From: Terana coerulea
Taxonomy: Eukaryota; Basidiomycota; Agaricomycetes; Polyporales; Phanerochaetaceae
Assembly (NCBI GenBank): GCA_024811115.1
Contig: JAKOGH010000930.1
Location: 1-45,171, forward strand
Direction of reading: 5' to 3'
DNA length: 45,171 bases
Positions 1 to 8,704 of this stretch are shown here, piece by piece (position 1 is the first letter of the stretch; the number at the start of each line of letters is the position of its first letter). A program made the translations under genes and the position numbers. The notes under the pieces were generated by a model. It worked only from the letters and a program-made list of their open reading frames with translations. It searched no databases and had not been told where the DNA came from.

Positions 1-3000
1 GGGTCGATGTGACCAATGCAGACAGAATCACAAACCAAGCAGGACAAATTCGTGAATATGTCCGAGCTTATGTTCAAATCGGTGGTCACAAGTCTACCTG
101 TATACTATACATCACAGTTAGAGACAAAGAAATGATGGTCGGATACAACTTCGTACCGACATAACCCCCGAGATTGACTGGGAAAATGAGGGGAAATGGA
201 GTTCACCAGATGTCCTGAAAGCTGTCTTACCGATCAAGCCCGGTAAAACATGAGTCAGTGAAGCTAAAACCGACAAGCTTCAACTCTAGTCGGATCTTCC
301 GTGGGAATCCTCCCTGGACAATTTTGGAGACGATGATACGGATAATCTATATATCAACTGGGTGGACATTGATGTCCCCAACGACTGCTCATAAGCAGAA
401 GTTATCGCCGCCATGTTCGACGATAAGGACATGGATCAGGAATTGACGACTCCAGTGACGAGGATACCAAATGGAAGTCACATGCAATGGAATTACACAA
501 ATACGGCGATGTGTTCTCCAAAACGAAAATCAGAGCGAATGCCGGTATGCAAGGCGACAATCATCTGATTGACTTTGAAGGTACCTCCCTTCCCAAGCCG
601 GCTAAAATCTACCTCGCTGTCTCCCCAAAGAATGACATTCTTTGGATGAATGGATCGATGAAGAACTACGGAAAGGGTTACATTTGACCTTCCAAATCAC
701 CAGTTGCGGCACCATTTTTCTTTGTCAAAAGCACGATAGCGGATTATGCTCGTATGGACTACCGCGCACTCAATGAGATCACCATGAAGAACCGCTACCT
801 AATCCAAGGATTGCTGACTTGATCGACTCACTGTCATAGGCATCCATCTTTTCTAAAATTGACCTCTGGTGGGGCTATAATAACGTCCGAACTGAGGGGG
901 ATGAGTGGAAAACGGCTTTTATCACCAGCCAAACGATTATTTAAGGCAACGGTCATGTATTTGTGATTCTCCAATGCACCGGCTACATTTCAGGCCATAA
1001 TGAATGACATCTTAGGCGACTTGATTCGACAAGGACAAGTCATAGTGTATTTAGACGATACCTTGATCTTTGGCAACGATTTAAAGGAACATAAACTTGT
1101 CAAAGAAGTGCTGAAAAGGCTTCGCGACAACGATTTATACGCAAAAAGCAGAGAAATGCTTTGAGAAAGACCGGATTGACTATCTTGGCATGATTATCTC
1201 GAAAAACAGTGTTGCAATGGATCTGCAAAGGTGTCAGGAGTTCTTGAGTGGCCAGTACCTACAAAGGTTAAACATGTTCAGGCTTTCTTAGGCTTTGCAA
1301 ACTTATCGCAGGTTTATTAAAAACTTCGCCAAGTTAGCCAGGCCGCTCACAGATCTAACGAAGAAAGATCAACCTTGGATTTGGGAAGCTGACCAACAAG
1401 TGGCATTCAGAGGCACTGAAAAAGGCCTTCACTTCAGCACCCATACTACGTATTCCGTTGATGAGAACCCATTCAGACTGTCAACCGATGCGACTTTAAT
1501 CGGTGCAGTGCTGTCGCAACGGGATCCTGCTGACGAAATGTGGCACCCCGTAGCCTTTCACTTGTCACTCAACATACACAAACGTAATTATGAGATTTAC
1601 GACAAAGAGTTGCTCGCAATCATAAGAGCATTGGAAGAGTACAGACACTACTTGGAGGGACATCTGGAAAAGTTCGAAGTATGGTTAGATCATCAGAATC
1701 TGACTTACTTCAGAATGGCCCAAAAGTTGACACGGAGACAAGCACGCGGTGGGCTTTGTACCTAACGCGATTCAACTATTCACTACATCACAAGCCTGGA
1801 AAGACAATGCAAGCCGAAGACCCTCTGTCCAGGAGGCCAGATCATGAGGAGGGAGTAAAACTTCGACAACCGAGACCAAATTTTGCTCAAACCGGAATAT
1901 TTCGCCATCTGAGCTGTCGAGGCTTCCCATCAAGCGCCCTGTTAACGACGACCAAATCCTAATTGAGGTCAAGGAAGCATTGCTATCAGATGATGTTACG
2001 AAAGGCTACAAGTCATTATTGAAGTCAGGACCTAGAGAGTTTGGAAAAAGCCCTCAAGGAATGGAACTACGAGAACGGATTACTACTGTTCCGTGGCAAG
2101 ATTTATATCCCTACATCAACAGATGATCATTTAAGACAATGAATTATACAAATCCATCACGACTTACCATCAGCCAGACACCCGGGGCAGGTGGAAAACG
2201 TACGAACTGGTCTCTAGAAACTATTGGTGGCCGGGCATGTCAATATTTGTCGCGAACTATATTACGGGTTGCAATATGTGTCAGCGGATGAAAAATCGCC
2301 CACAGCAGCCCTATGGACCATTAATGCCGAACCCTGTGCCTCATGGGCCATGGGAAATCATTACAATCGACCACATCACTCAGTTACCAGAGTCACATGG
2401 TTACAACGCTATCTGTGTTGCCGTATGTCGACTTATCAAGCGAGCGCACTTCTATGCAATCACAAATGAGTTTTCGGCACGAGACCTGTCACAACTATTG
2501 TATGACAGAGTGTACCTCTCACACGGGCTGCCGCTTCAGATCATATCAGATCGAGGAACTCAGTTTGCAGCAGAACTATTCAGCAATGGTGCAAGCTACT
2601 TGGTATTAACTCGGCAATGTCTACAGCATATCATCTACAGACGGACGGTCAAACTGAACATGTGAATCAAATTCTGGAACAGTATCTTTGGTGCTATGTG
2701 GACTACAACCTTAATAACTGGTCTACATTGTTGAGTACAGCGGAGTTCGCGACAATAACCGGGCACACGAAGGAACCAAGGGAGACACCATTCTTCTTGG
2801 AATACGGTTGACATCTTCGAGCTGGTTCTACACTAGTCAAGCAGGTCAAGAGCATAGACCTCAACGACATCATGAAATAGCGACATGAAGCCCAAGAGCA
2901 GGTGAAAGCTGCTCTAACCTTAGCTGCTGAGCATATGAAATGGTACTACCAGGGCGTCCAGAACGTGCCGTTCAAAGTCAGAGACAAAGTACTTATCAAT

Positions 3001-3669
3001 CTACGGGATTACCAGACCACGGAGCGTGCATTGAATCCATGGTACAAGGGACCGTTCAAAATCATCGAACAGTTATCCGCTGTCACCTTCAAGGTTAAAA
3101 TGCCACCACGCTACCGAGCTATACATCTGATATTCCACGCCAGCAAGCTAGCCACTTATAACAATCCTTCCATACTAGGACAGAAACCACTCGTGCCTAA
3201 ACCAGTCATGGTTAAAGGACAGGAAGAGTGGGAAGTTGAGAAGATCTTGCAACATCGCAAACGCAGTAAGAAAACTCAATACCTGGTCCAATGGAAAGGA
3301 TTCGGACGCGATGAAGTCACTTGGAAAGACGAGGACAATGTCAAGAACGCTAAGAAAGCAGTTCAAGACTACCTCAAGCTGAACCGACAAACCGCACGAA
3401 CGGTTGAGTTTGAAGAAGACGTCACACCTATACTACTACAACAGGACTCTACGCTTCAAGTCGAACTCATTGGTGGTCAAACCCCTACACGAATCTCCGA
3501 AGAAGCAGCCGGACTTATGCTGCATGCCTATCAAAACACACAGTTAAATCCAACTCGAGAACAACAGTGCCTATCGGCATTAAAGTTCAATTACCAAGTG
3601 GAACTTGTGGCCGAATTATGTCTTGCAACCGACTTTCCAACGAAAGAGTTGAAGCAATTACCAAAGTGA
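1..3669 (+). pseudogene. pol: Broken pol: protease tail, reverse transcriptase, RNase H, integrase, chromodomain
   Basis: Recognisable pieces in several frames: end of the aspartic protease (about 1-165); N-terminal reverse transcriptase with the YxDVFSK-type start (about 487-690); RT palm motif YLDD at 1048-1059; connection and RNase H region (1295-1765) with the STDAT, YDKELLAI and DHQNL motifs; HHCC zinc-binding region (about 2150-2290); integrase core with TIDHI, SDRGTQF and the QTEHVNQ block (2237-2800); integrase C-terminus (2902-3150); and a chromodomain (3223-3395) with its aromatic residues (EEWEVEKIL, YLVQWKGF, TWKDEDN). Stops and frame changes separate nearly every domain. The chromodomain ORF (2902-3669) is the longest intact piece. 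Confidence 0.92.
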
Positions 3670-3812
3670 TCGACCTTGACTACAAAGACGAGATACAAGT
3701 AATCCTTGTAAACACCAGTGACATCGACTTTGCAGTTCAAATTGGCGATCAGGTGGCCCAGCTTATCATCGAACGGATTGTGGACGTGGATATTGAAGTA
3801 ATCGGACTATGA
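3484..3812 (+). pseudogene. dUTPase-like domain at the C-terminus of pol
   Basis: After the chromodomain the reading continues into a dUTP nucleotidohydrolase fold, with a frame change near 3570. Visible equivalents of the dUTPase motifs are EEAAGLML (motif 1, usually AAGYDL), GRIMSCNRLS (motif 2, usually GRxxxRSGLA), TKVIDLDYKDEI (motif 3, with the Asp and Tyr of the substrate pocket kept) and DQVAQLII (motif 4, usually DRxAQLI). The domain ends at a TGA 43 bases before the LTR. The family hydrolyses dUTP and limits uracil in newly made DNA. This copy is probably inactive: the Asp of motif 1 and the Arg of motif 2 are changed and the frame is broken. Confidence 0.8.
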
Positions 3813-3855
3813 TAAATTGGCAAATTCTCGATGGAGCTCGAACCTGAGAGGGTAA

Positions 3856-4408
3856 TGTCACAATTTCCCAAGCGCTAGTCTACAGCGCTTAGAGTGTAAC
3901 ATCAAGTCACAGGACATGTTACCCAGTTGTCACAACAGCGTTACAAGATGCTGATCAGTTGGCCATGCGATGGACGGCATGGTTATCAGGGATATGCCTC
4001 GCGAACACAGGATCATGGACTCAGTTCTGGATTTGTTCTAGAAGATGACCTCACTATAAGGTCACTATGACATCGTGTACTGGTAGTGTACAGTAGCTAG
4101 ATTAGGACATCTAGATAGTGTTGATGTTAGCATGATAGCTAGGTCAGATCTGATAAGGGAGTTAGAGTGGCAGTATGCTCTGAAGCCTTAGTCATGGATC
4201 ACCTGACTGTATCAGTCAGCACATGGTATTGGAGGTCTTAGATAGTGTCTGGGGTCCCTTTACACATGTATATAAGGAGGCTGGTCTGAGGGCTAATACC
4301 CCACAACATCGTTGATTCATATCTCCTCTACTCGCTTTACTCAAAGTCCCCTGCTCTCTCCAACCCCTCCAAGCATTCCTAGCAGGTGAGTATTAGAGTT
4401 TTGTGATA
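3856..4408 (+). repeat. 3' LTR of the chromovirus (553 bp)
   Basis: The termini are short inverted repeats: TGTCACAA at 3856-3863 and TTGTGATA at 4401-4408 (the last CA has become TA). The boundaries were set by alignment with the inverted copy at 4950-5508. A TATA box (TATATAAG, 4269-4276) marks the likely U3 promoter. The flanking five bases on the right are GGTGC; the matching left duplication would be beyond the window. Confidence 0.9.
4269..4276 (+). promoter_or_regulatory. TATA box inside the LTR
   Basis: TATATAAG about 130 bases before the LTR end, conserved at the matching place in the inverted solo LTR (5087-5094). The position suits the U3/R promoter of the element. Confidence 0.6.
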
Positions 4409-4774
4409 GGTGCTTACTTGCTGAGTCACAACATGGAACCAGTTAGCTTATTGACACTATGCCTATGTAGTGCATGACCTATCACTGCGTTGCATTGTAC
4501 TGATGGCCATCAGGCGCAGCGACGCCGACATGCGAGTGGTCAATCCATTACTGATGCCTGTGGCTAAGACAGGACTCGGGCAGCAGCGAGAGGAGGGGCA
4601 CTCGAAGCTGCCATGCTTACCACAAGTACTCACTACGCCTTTGCTGCATGGCCCAATCAAGCAGCCGTGCTATTGTGTTAGGAGCTTTGTTGTGCCCATT
4701 CATAACTGCTTTCTTACTTTTACTTACTCCTTAGTAGCATTACTAATGTGGATCACAAGGCCTTAAGTGCCACC

Positions 4775-4858
4775 TATCCAGAAACCCGGGGTACTGAACA
4801 GAAGCGCGGCAGGACCCTGGGAACTTAAGGGTTTCTTCAGAAATGGGGTTTCTGAATA
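4775..4858. repeat. Small inverted repeat (13-bp arms)
   Basis: TATCCAGAAACCC at 4775-4787 is answered by GGGTTTCTGAATA at 4846-4858, one mismatch. An additional GGGTTTCTTCAG lies between the arms. It could be the remnant of a small hairpin element or chance. Confidence 0.4.
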
Positions 4859-4944
4859 GAATAAGCCCAGACAGTGGATGACTTTCCGTAAGGTTTTACA
4901 GCCTGTAAACTGCTGTAAACCGTTGTAAACCTGTGATCTGATGG

Positions 4945-4949
4945 GAGAG
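4945..4949. repeat. Target-site duplication, left copy (GAGAG)
   Basis: The five bases directly before the solo LTR equal those directly after it (5509-5513). A 5-bp duplication is usual for Ty3/gypsy integrases. Confidence 0.85.
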
Positions 4950-5508
4950 TATCACAAAACTACAATACTCACCTGCTGGGATGACTTGAAATAGGTGGGA
5001 AAGCAGAGGGGCTTGAGTAGAGCTAGTAGAGTGGATATGAATCAACGATGTTGTTGAGTCTGGGGTTTAGCCCACAGACCAGCCTCCTTATATACATGTG
5101 TAGAGGGACCCCAGACACTATCTAAGACCTCCAATACCATATGCTGACTGATACAGTCAGGTGATGTCTGACTAAGGCTCCAGAGCATACCACTGCTCTA
5201 ACTCCCTTATCAGATCTGACCTAGCTATCATGCTAACATCAACACTATCTAGATGTTCTAATCTAGCTACTGTATACTACCAGTACACAATGTCATAGTG
5301 ACCTCATAGTGAGGTCATAGTCTAGAACGAATCCAGAACTGAGTCCATGATCCTATGTCCGTATGAGGCATATCCCTGATAACTATGCGTCCGTTGCATG
5401 GCCAACTGATCAGCATCTTGTAATGCTGTTGTGACGACTGGGTAACATGTCCCGTGACTTGATGTTACACTCTAAGCTGTAGACTAGCGCTGAGGGAAAT
5501 TTGTGATA
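4950..5508 (-). repeat. Solo LTR of the same chromovirus family, inverted (559 bp)
   Basis: The reverse complement matches the LTR at 3856-4408 from end to end, including the terminal TATCACAA/TTGTGATA, the TATA box (5087-5094 here) and the splice-donor-like sequence near the end. By eye the two copies are clearly diverged but alignable throughout; identity was not computed. The copy is flanked on both sides by GAGAG. No pol sequence is attached, so it is a solo LTR left by recombination between the LTRs of a full element. Confidence 0.9.
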
Positions 5509-5513
5509 GAGAG
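5509..5513. repeat. Target-site duplication, right copy (GAGAG)
   Basis: Right partner of the duplication at 4945-4949, abutting the last base of the solo LTR. Confidence 0.85.
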
Positions 5514-6979
5514 CAGCTTGGAGAATGAAGTTGTGACAGAGAGTGGGCAGACAATGAACGGAACACAGTGCCGAGATGCTATAAGTCAGCTCAAAGCAGG
5601 CCTTATGGCATTTCCACATCAACTGATGGCATCACTACATGCAAAGCAGTGTTCCCTGACCAGGTTTCACCAGGTTTCGCTCGTTGATGCCTTCGAAAGC
5701 TGAAATTTACGAAAGAGGGACCCCTCCTCTGTAGATGGCCTACGGCAGCTCTACTATATCAGGAAGGTGAAGGCTGTGGGCATCCATTCTTGGGTAGGCG
5801 CTCGGTCACTGAAGCCGGCTGCTTTCTCCCTACAGCGCAATGACTGCTGAGAAAGGCCAGGATAGCCACAAAATATGTAAAGCAGCACATTTAACATACT
5901 TTACGTGCGAAGCACCAGATGATTCAATGAACCAGCATGCGTACAAAACTCTACCGCCTTGTATTTGCCTTGTGTTCAGAAGATTCTGAACGAGATTTTG
6001 TCAAGCAAGGCCATCAGTTACAAGTGTTTTATCTCAACACAAAGCTAAACACAGTTTCAACCATTGGTGAGCTTGGAGTGGGGCCTTTCTCTTGAATTCG
6101 TAACAGGAAGATCCATGTTCTTCTCGGCATGACCGACATGGCCCTATTTGGCAGATGGTGGCAAAGTACACATCACTGGTCGTTGATCGCGCAGGAACCG
6201 TCTATGTGGTGGCGACCCTGGAATTATTTCTTTGTTCGCTCTCGACCTCTCATTTGGCTCCTCGTTGATTCAAAACTCCGACTAAAACGTATCTAGCTTT
6301 ACGGCCATTTAGAGATCCTAAAATCCTTACGGAAGGTCATCCAGTATGCCCAGGGCAGAATGCCCATCACCTTGCTTGCAGGGTAACTGTGAAACCTTTA
6401 ATGTGAAGCCACTTTTCGTCCTACCGGCATTTGCCTGACACCCATTCTTCCCCACGGCTGTTCCCTTCCTCACTGTCGTCCTGCTTAATCAGCACACGTT
6501 TACACCTGTACAAACCCAAGCAAGGTTTGCTGACACGTATCTAGTTTTAGACATTCTCAAAAGTAGGATCTACTATTGTTATGAGATAGCGCTGAATTGA
6601 ATGCTCCATCCTGTTGTCAATTATTGTGCTAGATGCTCTCAAATTATATGTAAATATAGCTTTCAATGAGCTCTATCTATCTATGTAGTTCTTGTAGCCG
6701 AATATGCACTGTACGAGTTACAGTTTGGAACTGTTCAAGATCCTGGGGTGTCCGGGCCGGTGTCGGATCACAGTAGGGTTGGCGCTGCGCGGAAAGTGCG
6801 CACAAGCGTGGGGGCCGTGAATTTGGAAAACGGCAATGCCATCGCGGAACGTACCGAGCGCTGGATCCCCGCTCTGAAGCAGCTTACCACCATTCGTTCC
6901 CCTGAGACACTCACTCGCCTCTAATTTCTGGCCCACGGGGACGGAGGGAGGAGAATCCACGTCGCCACGTTCCAGCAAG
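5514..6979. other. Intergenic, no gene recognised
   Basis: About 1.5 kb between the solo LTR and the ubiquitin-fold gene. Composition is less GC-rich than the genes to the right. A tryptophan-rich 52-codon frame at 6138-6296 is the only coding-like stretch and is probably chance. The promoter of the next gene must lie at the right end, but no clear TATA box is visible. Confidence 0.6.
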
Positions 6980-7847
6980 ATGTCAACTGATGCGCCCCCG
7001 GTGCAAGCTGGGCCCCGCGCCGACTCGGTCACCGCTGGCGCCGACGCCCTCCAACCACTACGGACGGACTTCTCCCTGCTTTCGCCCTCTGCTAGGACGT
7101 CCTTCACGCGAGTCGACGTGTCTGCTGGGAACGATGAAGATTCCACCCCTGAAGACAGAGGCGCAGGGGTTGAGCAGGCTACTGCGGACGAGGAGGGAGA
7201 ACAGGTGGAGCAAGAGTCTGGGGTGCCTCAGACCCCACAGGTCTCGCTGACGTTTCTGACGGTCACCGGACGGAGGAGAACGATGTCTTTCGAACCAGAG
7301 ACGACGATTGGGAGAGCTAAAGAGCTTGTTTGGAATGCATGGCCAAATGGTACGTAAAGTCACTCTGTGCACTCCAGAGTCGTGCGACCTCGAGTACCCC
7401 TCCCTAAACACCCCTGACCTTCGCAACCCCGTCTCTTGTATCTGCACACATCGCATCTCCTCTCTTTCTCAACGCCCCTGCAGAATGGCAGGACGAACGA
7501 CCCCCAGCACCGTCCTATCTGCGTATACTGTACTTGGGCAAAATCCTCCAAGATGAAGATACCCTCACAAGTACGTCTTGACGGACCTTCCTAATGCTCG
7601 AATCTCACCTTACTTACGCTATGCAGAGGTCGGCTTCCCGACGCATATACCCACATCTACCACTGGTCAAACGACAGATCCTGTCACCACACCTCCTCTT
7701 CCTACGGTAGTCCACCTGTCTATTCGCCCTTGCGCCCCACCGGGGGTTAAGGAGACACCGAAGAAGAAGGGTATGCGACGTAACTCGGTTGAAGGGGGAG
7801 AGGAGGTTCGCGGTACCGGGTGCTGTTCGGGATGTGTTATCTGCTAG
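6980..7847 (+). CDS. Membrane-anchored ubiquitin-fold protein (UBL3/MUB type)
   Basis: Three exons, 6980-7349, 7484-7570 and 7627-7847, join in frame to 225 residues. Residues 1-80 are acidic and disordered. A ubiquitin-like fold follows (about 83-180) with the family signature seen in animal UBL3: hydrophobic first strand, AKELVWNAWPNEW, and LRILYLGKILQDEDTL. After a basic linker (KKKGMRR) the protein ends CCSGCVIC. The final CVIC is a CaaX box and the nearby cysteines could be palmitoylated, as in plant MUBs and human UBL3. The expected role is a membrane-bound adaptor that recruits E2 enzymes or sorts proteins into vesicles, not a conjugated tag, since no Gly-Gly end exists. The long acidic N-terminus is not present in human UBL3. 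Function in fungi is inferred from family. Confidence 0.82.
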
Positions 7848-8704
7848 GCGACGAAGTGCTGTGGATTTTCCAGTATGCTGACGTATATTTCATGCTGCTT
7901 GAGGATACCCTTGCTGTTCACGAGGTGCGCGATTACGTGTCGGCTACAAGCACCTGACGGCTAATTTATCCGTTGTGATTTACAGTCTCCCTTGTTTCTG
8001 AAGACCCACCAGTTCTCACTCTATGCTGTGTCGCTAAATTACCTAGTTGTCATCTAGTTCGTGCTCGCTTTGGAACCTCCCTCGCTGTCTTTACACTCAT
8101 TGTACATTTCACACTTGCTATGGACTCGTATGCATCAATCTGCGTCGGCTACTATTACAGTATTCTCGTGTGTTCGTGTTTGCAGCGTGGTGAGCCTCAC
8201 ACGAGTTGTCGTTCTGGGTCTGAATCTGGGCCAGACTTGGGGGAGATGAGGGGGCTGTTGGGGTCCTAGAGGGGAAGTCACCGCTTCGTTTTCTATATCC
8301 ATCACACGCAAAGATTTCATGGAACGAACACGCACTGGCAAGACTTGAGTGATCATAATGAGCAGGAGTAAGCGCCTAGGTTTAAGGAGGCGTGGGAACG
8401 TTGGGGCGAGGACAGAGGGACGGAAGGACTGTATGTCATGGTCGCTTTAACCATTTCCGGGCAGGATTGAGAATGCACGTTGCGCCGGAAGGCAAAGGGA
8501 AAATGTTGTGAGGCATCGGACAGAGTCTGGCCATCCTTAATTTTCTGCAGTGAGGCGATTCTGAAAGATGTGGAATGACTGCCGCCCGTCTAGATAAATA
8601 CCCCAACCCAACACCGCGTCCCACTCGTGTCCCCTTCTCTCCCCTGTCCCCTCCCTTCCTGTCGCACCTCCTTACCCCGTACTCAGAGATCTTGCACGCC
8701 CAAA
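7848..8704. other. Intergenic with the ATP-citrate lyase promoter
   Basis: Contains the 3' flank of the ubiquitin-fold gene and the upstream region of the lyase. No gene recognised. The right end carries a TATA-like TAGATAAATA (8591-8600) and a strong pyrimidine-rich tract. Confidence 0.6.
8591..8674 (+). promoter_or_regulatory. Core promoter of ATP-citrate lyase: TATA-like element and CT-rich tract
   Basis: TAGATAAATA at 8591-8600 is followed by an almost uninterrupted C/T run at about 8627-8674, ending 30 bases before the ATG at 8705. CT-rich blocks just upstream of the transcript start are common in highly expressed genes of filamentous fungi. The assignment is inference from position and composition. 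Confidence 0.5.

Larger units (their letters stand above)
1..4408 (+). mobile_element. Degenerate Ty3/gypsy chromovirus LTR retrotransposon, 5' end outside the window
   Basis: The stretch holds pol followed by a 3' LTR in the order typical of Ty3/gypsy elements: protease tail, reverse transcriptase, RNase H, integrase, chromodomain, then a dUTPase-like domain. A purine-rich run (GAGAGGG, 3846-3852) just before the LTR is a plausible polypurine tract. The 5' LTR, primer-binding site and gag would lie left of base 1. The coding part is broken by many frameshifts and stops, so this copy cannot be autonomous. Assignment to the chromoviruses rests on the chromodomain after the integrase. Confidence 0.93.
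4409..4949. other. Spacer between the two inverted LTRs, no gene recognised
   Basis: This 541-base stretch has no protein similarity I recognise; a 98-codon open frame at 4470-4766 looks like chance. It contains an imperfect inverted repeat: 4775-4787 pairs with 4846-4858 at 12 of 13 bases. It also contains three copies of TGTAAAC starting at 4904, 4914 and 4924, exactly 10 bases apart. Confidence 0.6.

Noticed and set aside
4470..4766. 98-codon open frame between the two LTRs
   Set aside because: No recognisable similarity, overlapped by an opposite-strand frame, and located inside repeat-derived sequence.
6138..6296. 52-codon tryptophan-rich open frame
   Set aside because: Striking composition but isolated, with no promoter, splice partner or known family; chance is the simplest explanation.
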